This document shows positions 1-7,941 of a stretch of 42,075 bases of DNA, piece by piece. Source of the DNA: Chloroflexota bacterium (GTDB lineage Bacteria > Chloroflexota > Dehalococcoidia > Lucifugimonadales > QGNO01); NCBI GenBank assembly GCA_003228195.2, contig QGNO01000015.1:1-42075 (forward strand), read 5' to 3'. Positions within the stretch are counted from its first letter, which is position 1; each line of letters begins with the position of its first letter. A model generated the notes under the pieces. That model saw only the letters and a program-made list of their open reading frames with translations. It made no database searches and was not told the origin of the DNA. The position numbers were made by a program, and so were the translations under genes.

Positions 1-23
1 AGGGGTGTAGGGGCGAACTTGTT

Positions 24-1118
24 CTAGAAAGCAGTGATTACTCCGCGACCCACTTCACCATTTTCTAGATCGGAATATGCTTGGTTGATGTCGTCCAGAT
101 GATACTCACGAGTGGCTAAACTGTCTATCTCAATTTTCCCGGATTTATATAGTTGGACCATGGTGTGCATGTCTATAGAAGGTCGGGAGCTGCCGTAGTA
201 ACTACCCTTAATCGTTTTTTCTTGACGCACAACTGACATGGCCTCTATGCCGGCTGGCTTGCCGATCGGAGCAAGACCAACTATTACGGCCGTTCCTCCC
301 CTTCGTGTAGCTTCGTAAGCTTGAGTGAAGGTTTCGGTAGAGCCGAACACCTCGAATACAAAATCGGCTCCTAATCCGTTTGTGATTTCACGTATGCGAT
401 CGACAGGAGATTGGATAGTTGAATTGACCGTATGAGTTGCCCCAAATTTAGTTGCGAATTCCAGTTGCCCTTCTTTGATATCTACGGCAATTATCTTGGA
501 CGCGTTCAAAAGTCGTGCTCCTTGGATAACATTTAACCCGACCCCTCCTTAACCTATAACTGCAACAGTTTGTCCGGGCGTTATCTTGGCTGTAAACATT
601 GCGGCACCCACACCTGTAGTGACACAGCAACCTATAAAGGCGGCAACCGACATTGGTACGCTGTCGTCAATTCGGATGCAGCCACTTTCTGGCACAATCG
701 TTTCCTGAGCAAAGCAGGCTACTTTACCCTGATGTGTGATTCTTTCGCCTCCTTTGTGGAGGCGTGTGGTGCCATCGTACAAAAACCCGCCAGTTGCCGC
801 GTGGACATCGCACAAATTGACTCTTCCGGAAACGCAAAAGAAACACCGACCGCAGTTGGGCACAAATGAAAGGATAACGCGATCGCCAGGTTTTACAGAG
901 GTGACCCCTAGACCGACATCTAGGACTGTACCTGCACCTTCATGGCCCAATACGACTGGGAGTTTGGCCGTCGCTTCACCTTTCATTACGTGAAGGTCAC
1001 TTCGGCATATACCCGCAGCGCCAACTTTAACGTGAACTTCACCCGTCTTGGGAGGGTCTAAATCAACCTCCTCTATCGATAGAGGTTGGCCTACATCCCA
1101 CAAAACCGCAGCTTTCAT
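24..1118 (-). pseudogene. Zinc-dependent alcohol dehydrogenase (MDR), interrupted by in-frame TAA
   Basis: Medium-chain zinc alcohol dehydrogenase, which would oxidise an alcohol with NAD(P). Reading from 1118 downwards, the N-terminal GroES-like half has the catalytic-zinc motif GHEGAGTV and the structural-zinc cysteines CGRCFFCVSGRVNLC. The Rossmann half has GGVGLNVIQGARLL. The two halves are in the same frame and are separated only by a TAA (complement of 549-551) that replaces the second residue of the G-x-GGVG nucleotide-binding loop (VAVIG-stop-GGVG). Removing the stop gives about 364 residues, the usual family length. The stop is TAA, so selenocysteine insertion is not an explanation. 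It may be a young pseudogene or a base-calling error. Re-initiation at the TTG near 509 would give only a Rossmann half and is unlikely to be active. Confidence 0.85.
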
Positions 1119-1165
1119 ACTCGCCTCCGTCAGCGGAAAATGATCGACCAGATTCTATCAGACGG

Positions 1166-1492
1166 TTATAGGTTGTGCTGTTGTTGATGCGAATGACATT
1201 CAACGCACTGACAAAGACTGCGCAGGCGATTGAAAGGGTATATGCCTGTATCGTGGAAGTCGCTCCAGAGAAAGCGTATGGCGTAACGACCTACCTGCAT
1301 CCAGTCTAAAGCTTCAACATTTTTAGGTATATCCGAAATGGAGATTAAGCGTTTGCCCGTCATTTCGCTGACGCAAGCGGCGCATCCGCATTGAGAGCGT
1401 AAATAACGGTGTTCCAACACACTATCATGGCCATCACTCCATTTGATGCGAATGTCCTGAGGGGTGAGTTTTACATCGGATGGTTGGTCCAT
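1166..1492 (-). CDS. DUF971 / GBBH-like N-terminal domain protein
   Basis: A 108-residue protein that is a single DUF971 domain, the domain that forms the N-terminus of gamma-butyrobetaine hydroxylases. The domain signature is visible: IRIKWSDGHDSVLEHRYLR, then CGCAACVSEMTG, and C-terminal YAIRFLWSDFHDTGIYPF followed by LRSLCQC. The CGCAAC cysteines and later histidine are typical of the metal-binding part of the fold. Standalone members often sit near iron-sulfur genes, and here a ferredoxin gene lies 31 bases upstream on the same strand, so the two are probably co-transcribed. The biochemical role of standalone members is not established. The ATG start is followed by a domain beginning within about ten residues, so length agrees with the family. 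Confidence 0.8.
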   Translation of the reverse strand: MDQPSDVKLTPQDIRIKWSDGHDSVLEHRYLRSQCGCAACVSEMTGKRLISISDIPKNVEALDWMQVGRYAIRFLWSDFHDTGIYPFNRLRSLCQCVECHSHQQQHNL

Positions 1493-1523
1493 CAGGTTAC
1501 CTGCCTATGTCTTACAGCTGCAA

Positions 1524-1817
1524 CTATTCCTTAGGCTTGAGTTCATCTACTTTTGATCTGGTTCCGACAGGATCTTTAAAGTAGTCGTAATTTACTGGGG
1601 TCCATTCTGCCCAATGTTCAGGCACTTCTTCCTCGGCGAAGATTGCATTAACTGGGCACACCGGTTCGCAGGCTGCACAGTCGATACACTCGTCGGGGTG
1701 AATGTAAAGCATTCGGTCATTTGGGTCGTCAGCACCATAAATACAGTCGACCGGACATACATCTACACAAGTTAAGTCCTTAACGTCGATACATGGTTCC
1801 GTAATGATGTATGTCAA
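1524..1817 (-). CDS. 7Fe ferredoxin ([3Fe-4S][4Fe-4S])
   Basis: A 97-residue soluble electron carrier. Cysteines fall at residues 9, 17, 21, 25, 44, 47, 50 and 54. The seven-residue gap between the first two (CIDVKDLTC) followed by VCPVDC and then CIDCAACEPVCP is the FdxA-type pattern, in which one cluster is 3Fe-4S and the other 4Fe-4S. The tail after residue 60 (VPEHWAEWTPVNYDYF) is also typical of this family. The start is a TTG at 1815-1817 with AAGGAG upstream. It lies between gltX and the DUF971 gene on the same strand. Its redox partner cannot be told from the window. Confidence 0.9.
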   Translation of the reverse strand: MTYIITEPCIDVKDLTCVDVCPVDCIYGADDPNDRMLYIHPDECIDCAACEPVCPVNAIFAEEEVPEHWAEWTPVNYDYFKDPVGTRSKVDELKPKE

Positions 1818-1905
1818 CAGGCGACTCCTTAATGTTTGATTCTTTGCTGCCTTGGTAATGGCGGATTAATTATAGAAACCCGTTGCAGGATTGGCAATGA
1901 CCACT

Positions 1906-3387
1906 TTATTTTGTTGAACCCATCTCTTCTAGGATGGCTAAGGCAACGTGCAATCTTTTGATAACTCTGTCTCTGCCTATAACTACCATTGTTTCAAAGA
2001 GGGGTGGAGTTGCGTTGCTGCCGGTAACTGCGAGTCGTATAGCACCAAAAAGATGCCTGGTACTGAGATTCAGTTCTTTGGCTAATTCCCGTAGGGATGG
2101 TTCTAGCGTTGAAACGTTAAAATCTTTGGTAGATTCCAATTCACTTATTACAGATCTTATGGCACTAGCAGTTTCAGATTTGCCTAGTCCTTTCGGATTG
2201 AGATCTATTGAGTAATTTAGGTCGTCAACCAGTAAGAAGGAGGTCAGGCTCCAGATTTCCTCTGATGACACTTTTCTTACTCTGTCTTGAACTAGCTCTA
2301 CAATTTGTTTGATGTAATCGTTATCGAGTAAGCTTGTAGACACATCTTTTTTCTGATGATAATTATAACCTTTTATATGCTCCGCGAGTTGTTCAACTGG
2401 CATACTTCGTATATATATCCCATTCATCCACTCGAGTTTGGTGATGTCAAAAATCGCAGGAGATTTGCCTATTCTAGATAGCGAGAAATTCTCTATTAAC
2501 TCTGTTAAAGGGATCACTTCTGTCTTGTCATCTAATGACCAGCCAAGGAGAACGAGGAAGTTAAGCATTGCCTCAGGTAGATACCCTTCGTCGCGGTATT
2601 CAAGCAAGGTGGTCGCACCATGCCTCTTGGAAAGCTTTGCACGGTCCGAACCCAATATCATAGGCAAATGGGCGAAGATTGGCGGATCGAAACCGAGCGC
2701 CTTATATAACAATAAGTGGCGAGGCGTGCTTGGCAGCCACTCCTCGGCTCTCATAACGTGACTAATTTGCATGTGATGGTCGTCTACGACATTCGCTAAA
2801 TGGTAAGTTGGAAAACCGTCTGACTTCAGAATTACGAAATCGTCTATAACTGGTAGTTCAACGTTAACTTTTCCGCGTATAAGATCATCGGTGGTTACTG
2901 GAGGCCCTTCGATTGGAGTAGCAAATCTTACAACGCGGTTAAGCCCAGATTTATCCTTTCTGGAATGCCCAGCGGAACGACACAGACGGTCGTATCCTGG
3001 CGGCTTCCCGAGTTTCTGTTGCTCTTTCCTCATTGAGGCCAGTTTGTCAGGAGAGCAAATACAATAGTAGGCATCGCCTTGCTCAATTAACTTGTCGACT
3101 GCCTCTTGATATATGTTTAGCCTTTCTGATTGTAGGTAGGGACCAAAATCCCCTCCTACTATTGGGCCCTCGTCCCAATCTATCCCTAGCCATTGTAAAG
3201 ATTCGAGAATATTTTCAATGGCACCTTCAACAGATCTGCTTTGATCGGTATCCTCGATACGGACTATGAAAGAGCCACCAGAGTGCTTGGCGTATAGCCA
3301 GTTGAATAGTGCAGTACGAATGTTGCCCACGTGAGGGTAACCGGTAGGGCTGGGGGCATATCTTACTCGAATGTCAGATTCATTCAT
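1906..3387 (-). CDS. gltX: Glutamate--tRNA ligase
   Basis: Class I aminoacyl-tRNA synthetase that charges tRNA-Glu in the cytoplasm. The 493-residue length is normal. The HIGH-type motif appears as PSPTGYPHVGNIRTALFNWL near residues 12-31, and the KMSKS equivalent as KLSKRHG in the middle, followed by GATTLLEYRDEGYLPEAMLN, characteristic of bacterial GluRS. The C-terminal helical anticodon-binding part is present. No glutaminyl-tRNA synthetase or gatCAB is in the window, so whether this enzyme is discriminating cannot be decided here. The gene diverges from the DUF4234 gene across about 200 bases. Confidence 0.95.
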   Translation of the reverse strand: MNESDIRVRYAPSPTGYPHVGNIRTALFNWLYAKHSGGSFIVRIEDTDQSRSVEGAIENILESLQWLGIDWDEGPIVGGDFGPYLQSERLNIYQEAVDKLIEQGDAYYCICSPDKLASMRKEQQKLGKPPGYDRLCRSAGHSRKDKSGLNRVVRFATPIEGPPVTTDDLIRGKVNVELPVIDDFVILKSDGFPTYHLANVVDDHHMQISHVMRAEEWLPSTPRHLLLYKALGFDPPIFAHLPMILGSDRAKLSKRHGATTLLEYRDEGYLPEAMLNFLVLLGWSLDDKTEVIPLTELIENFSLSRIGKSPAIFDITKLEWMNGIYIRSMPVEQLAEHIKGYNYHQKKDVSTSLLDNDYIKQIVELVQDRVRKVSSEEIWSLTSFLLVDDLNYSIDLNPKGLGKSETASAIRSVISELESTKDFNVSTLEPSLRELAKELNLSTRHLFGAIRLAVTGSNATPPLFETMVVIGRDRVIKRLHVALAILEEMGSTK

Positions 3388-3474
3388 CTTACTTAATAGG
3401 ATACTAGGCTGGGCAATTTATGTCTAAGAAAACGAGCGGTCACGTACTTTAGAGAGATCTTGCAATTTCATGCC

Positions 3475-3503
3475 TGTGCATTTTTCCTAAGTTATCATAT
3501 AAT
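3475..3503 (+). promoter_or_regulatory. Putative promoter for DUF4234 gene
   Basis: A perfect -10 hexamer TATAAT at 3498-3503 lies 17 bases after a weak -35 (TGTGCA, 3475-3480). It is in the gltX/DUF4234 divergent gap, about 95 bases upstream of the preferred start codon. Confidence 0.4.
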
Positions 3504-3596
3504 TGTCACCGTTCTGTGGAGTTAGCCACGTTTCGATAAGAAGGTGTGCGTAAATCGAAGCCCCGTCAGGCAAATTTTGTTCAGGAACTACTTAAT

Positions 3597-3956
3597 ATGA
3601 AACAATCTAGTGCTCCAACAATTACGTATCGTTCTATTTTTGTGCCTCCCCTGTTATTGATTGTAACTTTTGGATTGTATGGATTGGTTTGGTTCTACAA
3701 GACTTCTGATGAGTTGATCAGATATAACAAGCAAGAGGGCAATCCCCTTGCATGGCTAATCATGGCGCTTATACCTCTCCTAAATATATTTGCGGTCTTT
3801 TCCCACGCTCAAGCGGTGGAAAAATTTTCAATGAGGGACGGACACGAGCGTATCGGAGCGACATTAATATTTCTAATGTGGCTGTTTCCACCTTTGGCTT
3901 TACTATTTATTCAGGCTGAGCTTAATGCTGTGGGCAGAGGCAAGAAGGGCTCATAA
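3597..3956 (+). CDS. DUF4234 domain membrane protein
   Basis: A small integral membrane protein of 119 residues from the ATG at 3597. The frame is open to a GTG at 3546, but AAGGT sits directly against that codon, whereas AGGAAC lies about eight bases before the ATG. The domain begins YRSIFVPPLLLIVTFGLYGL, followed by VWFYKTSDELIRYN, the DUF4234 signature. There are three hydrophobic segments: about residues 12-30, 48-64 and 85-103. The function of the family is unknown. It stands alone between divergent gltX and convergent rluD. The ATAATC-TAG-GATTAT hairpin at 3953-3967 overlaps both converging stop codons. Confidence 0.75.
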   Translation: MKQSSAPTITYRSIFVPPLLLIVTFGLYGLVWFYKTSDELIRYNKQEGNPLAWLIMALIPLLNIFAVFSHAQAVEKFSMRDGHERIGATLIFLMWLFPPLALLFIQAELNAVGRGKKGS

Positions 3957-3963
3957 TCTAGGA

Positions 3964-4881
3964 TTATCTTAATTCGTTAATAACTTTTTCTAAGTCTGCT
4001 GGGAGTTCGGAGGTGAACTCTACGTATTCTCCTGTAGACGGAAGAGTAAAGCCAAGTTTATGTGCGTGCAGAAACTGTCTGTCAAGAAATGGGACTTTGC
4101 CTCCGTATTTTTTGTCCCCCGCTATAGGGTGACCCATGGTCGAAAAATGAACCCTTATCTGGTGAGTCCTGCCGGTTCTAGGCTTAATCTCCAGCAATGT
4201 GAAGCCACTTAGGGACAATAGGGATCTATATTCCGTAAAGGACTCCCGTCCACCTTCTATCACGGCCATTTTTTGCCGTGATCTAGGGTTACGAGCTATA
4301 GGTGCATCTATACTACCTTGCGGTGATTTTGGAGTTCCCTTTACAAGGCCTAGATAGGTCTTGTTAAATGAATGACTTTTGATTTGGCCAATCAACTCTT
4401 TATAGGCTTTCTGATTTCTAGCTACAACCATTAGTCCTGAAGTTTCCGCATCGAGTCTGTGAACCAACCCGGGCCTACTCTCATTTCCGACTTTGGCGAT
4501 GTCTGGATAATGGGATAATAGTGCGTTAACTAACGTGCCACTGCGGTGGCCAGGAGCCGTGTGTACTACTAGTCCTGCTGCCTTGTCCACTACCACCAAG
4601 TCGTCATTCTCAAAAATCTTTGTAATAGGGATTACTTCAGGTTGTGGATTTGCGGCCGATTGCTGATCAGGTATGGTTATTTGGATCTGATCTCCAAGCT
4701 TTATCTTCTGCGATGGTTTCGTTACCTGTTTATTCAATATCACAAAACCGTTTTCGATGAGATGTTGAGCTTGCGATCTAGATAGATCAGGTACTAAAGC
4801 AACTACAAATGTATCTAATCGTTGAGCTTTTTTAGAATGAACTTGATGATTGAGTTGTTGCCCGTTGTCAATTTGGAGCAT
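3964..4881 (-). CDS. RluD-like ribosomal large subunit pseudouridine synthase
   Basis: Converts specific uridines of 23S rRNA to pseudouridine. The 305-residue protein has an N-terminal S4 RNA-binding domain (RLDTFVVALVPDLSRSQAQH and following, about residues 21-85) and the RsuA/RluA catalytic domain with the HRLDAETSGLMVVARN motif, whose aspartate is the catalytic residue. RTGRTHQIRVHF and GHPIAGDKKYGG further downstream are typical of RluC/RluD. The RluD versus RluC assignment is not secure. It lies 20 bases after lspA on the same strand, the common lspA-rluD operon arrangement. Confidence 0.9.
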   Translation of the reverse strand: MLQIDNGQQLNHQVHSKKAQRLDTFVVALVPDLSRSQAQHLIENGFVILNKQVTKPSQKIKLGDQIQITIPDQQSAANPQPEVIPITKIFENDDLVVVDKAAGLVVHTAPGHRSGTLVNALLSHYPDIAKVGNESRPGLVHRLDAETSGLMVVARNQKAYKELIGQIKSHSFNKTYLGLVKGTPKSPQGSIDAPIARNPRSRQKMAVIEGGRESFTEYRSLLSLSGFTLLEIKPRTGRTHQIRVHFSTMGHPIAGDKKYGGKVPFLDRQFLHAHKLGFTLPSTGEYVEFTSELPADLEKVINELR

Positions 4882-4901
4882 GTACTTTTCGCCTCAGATT
4901 C

Positions 4902-5525
4902 TTAATGCTTATGGGCTTTTTGGGCTGACTCATCGTTGAGTTCTTCAATGGAGTTTGGTTCAGAGTCTTCGCTCGGTATTTCAACTGGTGATCTATACAG
5001 GAGCCAAGCAAGTATTATTATTCCTGAGACTATGGAAACGTCTGCAAGGTTGAACACTGGCCAAGGTCCTACATCAAGGAAGTCAGTGACTTTGCCCATC
5101 GTGATTCGGTCTACAAGATTTCCGGTTGCACCTCCCAGTTGTAGACCTAGGCTAGTCCTTATAAGCCAGTCTCTACCAGCTTGTTTTCGGAAAAAAAGTA
5201 GAAGTACACCTATACCGATAACGGACGCAATTAGTAAGAATAGCGTCTGGTTTGGGAAGAACCCAAATGCGCTCCCAGTGTTACTAACATGTGTAATTCT
5301 AAAGAAACCGTCTGTGGGGAAAGACCTTCCTTCTATGAGACTGTTCCTTACCCATGACTTTGTGGCTTGATCTATCAAGAAAACAACAAATATCAGAGTT
5401 GCCAACAAGAGATCTGACCGCCATCCAAGGATCCTAAGCATTGTTTCAGTGTTTGAATCAGTTGGTTTTTTTTCGTTGTCTGTGGTAGAGCAAGGTTTGC
5501 TATGTTGATTATCAGGAAGCTGCAT
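4902..5525 (-). CDS. lspA: Lipoprotein signal peptidase (signal peptidase II)
   Basis: Membrane aspartyl protease that cleaves the signal peptide of prolipoproteins after lipidation. Four hydrophobic segments are visible (about residues 39-52, 92-112, 122-138, 157-178). The family motifs NTGSAFGFF, GGATGNLVDR (catalytic Asp about 139) and FNLADVSIV (catalytic Asp about 162) are intact. The protein has about 30 extra polar residues at the N-terminus; ATG codon 29 (MLRILGW) would give the usual length, but the ATG at 5525 has an AGAGGG ribosome site. Likely substrates in this window include the SIMPL lipoprotein and the DUF1524 lipoprotein. Confidence 0.92.
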   Translation of the reverse strand: MQLPDNQHSKPCSTTDNEKKPTDSNTETMLRILGWRSDLLLATLIFVVFLIDQATKSWVRNSLIEGRSFPTDGFFRITHVSNTGSAFGFFPNQTLFLLIASVIGIGVLLLFFRKQAGRDWLIRTSLGLQLGGATGNLVDRITMGKVTDFLDVGPWPVFNLADVSIVSGIIILAWLLYRSPVEIPSEDSEPNSIEELNDESAQKAHKH

Positions 5526-5644
5526 TGTACTGTTCCCTCTTTATACATAAAGTCTAGCACACACTTAAAACAGGTTGGAAAGAAGGAAGGGCCTTTTCGG
5601 AGCGTTCCCTGCTAGAGTGTAGGGGGCTATCAAAAGGAGTTTGA

Positions 5645-6670
5645 ATGCGAATCTTTGATCTTAGAAGCGATACAGTTACCCATCCTACGGAAGAAATGCG
5701 CATAGCAATGGCGAACGCTGAGGTAGGAGATGATGTATTTGAAGAAGATCCAACAATTAACAAATTGGAGGCCATGGCTGCTGAAAGATTTGGCAAAGAG
5801 GCTGCAGTTTATGTTGCTAGCGGAACGATGGCCAACCTCGCATCAGGCCTAGCTCATTGCCAGCGTGGTGATGAAGCTATCATTGGAGCTGAGTCACATA
5901 TTTTCCAGAATGAAGCTGGTAGTTTGTCGGCGTTGGGTGGAGTGCATATTCGTACCGTTCCAAACGATAATTTGGGAATGATGGACCCTGATGAGATCGA
6001 GGCAGCAATTCGTCCTGATAATATTCATCAGCCTCGGACCGCGTTGATATCTTTGGAAAACACGCAAAATAGGTGTAGTGGAGCCGTTCTAGATTCTGTA
6101 TACACTGAACAAGTCGCATCTATTGCTCACAGTCACGATATAGCTCTGCATATAGACGGCGCTCGTATTTTTAATGCTGCGGTTGCCTTATCGGTATCTG
6201 TATCTGATCTCGTCCGAACAGCCGATACGGTTAGTTTCTGTTTATCTAAGGGATTAAGCTGCCCAGTTGGGTCCTTGGTATGTGGGACAAGGGACACAAT
6301 TAACTTAGTTAGAAGAAACAGAAAGTTACTGGGAGGCGGCATGCGCCAGGCTGGGATAATTGCTGCTGCTGGGATTGTAGCTTTGGAAACTATGGTCGAT
6401 AGATTGAGTGAGGATCATGAAAGCGCAAGAATTTTGGCAAAGGGCCTAGCGTCTATCCCGTCACTCGTAATTAATCCCGAAATGATACAGACAAACATTG
6501 TGATATTTGACGTGAAAACAGGCCCTATCCCTGAATTATTAAGTGCCTTGAAGATCAAAGGTGTCCTTGCTTCTTATACTGGGGGTCGTGGCGTGAGGAT
6601 GGTTACTCATTATGGGATTACACCGGAGGATATAGAGGAGATTTTGAACATAGTGGAGGCAGTAGCGTAA
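5645..6670 (+). CDS. Low-specificity L-threonine aldolase (PLP enzyme)
   Basis: Cleaves L-threonine/allo-threonine to glycine and acetaldehyde. The 341-residue protein has the family opening FDLRSDTVTHPTEEM, the YVASGTMANL cofactor-phosphate loop, LHIDGARIFNAA with the cofactor aspartate (about 171) and the PLP lysine in SKGLSCPVGS (Lys about 202). The C-terminus (GGRGVRMVTHYGITPEDIE) also fits. An AAAAGGAG ribosome site precedes the ATG. The gene diverges from lspA and is followed 11 bases later by an MFS gene, with a strong inverted repeat just inside that gene. Confidence 0.92.
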   Translation: MRIFDLRSDTVTHPTEEMRIAMANAEVGDDVFEEDPTINKLEAMAAERFGKEAAVYVASGTMANLASGLAHCQRGDEAIIGAESHIFQNEAGSLSALGGVHIRTVPNDNLGMMDPDEIEAAIRPDNIHQPRTALISLENTQNRCSGAVLDSVYTEQVASIAHSHDIALHIDGARIFNAAVALSVSVSDLVRTADTVSFCLSKGLSCPVGSLVCGTRDTINLVRRNRKLLGGGMRQAGIIAAAGIVALETMVDRLSEDHESARILAKGLASIPSLVINPEMIQTNIVIFDVKTGPIPELLSALKIKGVLASYTGGRGVRMVTHYGITPEDIEEILNIVEAVA

Positions 6671-6681
6671 ATAGGTGAAAG

Positions 6682-7941
6682 TTGCTAAGCAATAAATATA
6701 CAAACGGTTCTCATAGCAGAAAACAGGCGAGAATATCTCGCCTGTTTTCTGCTATGTCTAATCGGAATTACAGATTTTATTGGGTAGGTGCCGGCTTTTC
6801 CTCAATGAGTATTGGTATAGATATGCTTGCGAGGGGCTGGCTTGTGCTAGAGCTAACCAATGATCCTTTCTGGGTAGGATTAATAGCTGGGTTGGGGGGA
6901 TTGGCACAGGTAGGATTCGGGCTTTTCGGCGGAGTTTTGGTGGATCGTTTGAACAAACGGCGGGTTTTACTATGGGTCCAAGCACTATCTGGATTGGTGG
7001 CGATAGCAATCGGACTTGTTATTTTCTTCGATACTCTTACTCTCTGGCATTTGGCCTTGTCTGCTGTGCTTCAAGGTATGCTCATGGCGGCCCGACTTCC
7101 AGCGGGCAACTCTATGATATATACGATGGTGGGTCGAAAAGTTATTCTAAATGCCCTAGCATCTCAACTCCTTGCTTTTAACCTTTCTAGAATATTTGGA
7201 TCATTGCTTGCTGGAACCGCAATAGATGATTTTGGCGTTGGATATGCCTATGTATTCATGGCTGCAAGTTCGTGGTTTAGCGCCTTCATGATTCTGTTTG
7301 TGAATGGTGACTATAGATCTGAGGGTCGCGGAGAAACGTTTTGGCAATCTGCCAAAGTGGGGCTGTCGTATGCATATGAGAATCGGCCAATTCGGGTTTT
7401 GCTATTGATGAGCGTGCTAATGGAGCTTTTTGGATTCTCGTTTAACGTAATGTTGCCTGTAATGGCCCGAGATGTATTGGGGGTTGGCGCGACTGGCTTG
7501 GGATATTTGTCAGCTGCTGCAGCCTTTGGAGCTACCGTGAGCACTATCACCGTTGCGGGGTTAGGTGATTTCCGAGAAAAGGCGAACCTGTTGATATTTA
7601 CGGCGCTCGCAGCCGGTATATCTATTTCGTTGTTCGCCTTTTCTCCTTGGTTCCTGTTATCGTTAGTTTTTAGCGCCATGGTTGGGGCTGCCCTCATGTC
7701 CTATGACGCAATTATGGGTGCTTTATTACAGTTGTTGTCTACTGATGAAATCAGAGGCCGGGTACTGGGTCTTTACGGTCTGACTTTTGGCTTTACGCCA
7801 CTAGGTGGCTTTATTGTAGGGACCATCGCTAGCTTATTTAGTGCGCCGTTGGCAGTTGGATTAGGGGGACTAGTTATAGTTACATACATTGTATCTGTGC
7901 AGGGGTTCATAAAGAGAACCGTTCAAAAAGCAGTACCCTAA
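6682..7941 (+). CDS. MFS transporter (enterobactin-exporter/DHA3-like)
   Basis: A 12-segment major facilitator of about 419 residues with the N-terminal motif NRNYRFYWVG and the loop 2-3 motif GVLVDRLNKRRVLL, as in drug or siderophore exporters of the DHA3 type. The substrate is unknown. The TTG at 6682 is chosen because AGGTG lies four bases before it. An ATG at 6754 fits the family N-terminus but has no ribosome site and falls inside the right arm of a perfect inverted repeat. The 3' end overlaps the end of convergent rarA: the two stop codons share bases 7939-7940. Confidence 0.8.
   Translation: MLSNKYTNGSHSRKQARISRLFSAMSNRNYRFYWVGAGFSSMSIGIDMLARGWLVLELTNDPFWVGLIAGLGGLAQVGFGLFGGVLVDRLNKRRVLLWVQALSGLVAIAIGLVIFFDTLTLWHLALSAVLQGMLMAARLPAGNSMIYTMVGRKVILNALASQLLAFNLSRIFGSLLAGTAIDDFGVGYAYVFMAASSWFSAFMILFVNGDYRSEGRGETFWQSAKVGLSYAYENRPIRVLLLMSVLMELFGFSFNVMLPVMARDVLGVGATGLGYLSAAAAFGATVSTITVAGLGDFREKANLLIFTALAAGISISLFAFSPWFLLSLVFSAMVGAALMSYDAIMGALLQLLSTDEIRGRVLGLYGLTFGFTPLGGFIVGTIASLFSAPLAVGLGGLVIVTYIVSVQGFIKRTVQKAVP
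6712..6756. repeat. Perfect 21-bp inverted repeat with 3-nt loop (possible bidirectional terminator)
   Basis: Left arm 6712-6732 and right arm 6736-6756 are exact reverse complements around ATA. The core is AAAACAGGCGAGA / TCTCGCCTGTTTT, a GC-rich stem with an A-tract before and a T-tract after it, like an intrinsic terminator working in both directions. It lies 42 bases after the threonine aldolase stop but inside the open frame of the MFS gene if that gene starts at TTG 6682. It could end the aldolase transcript or control entry into the transporter. Confidence 0.8.
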
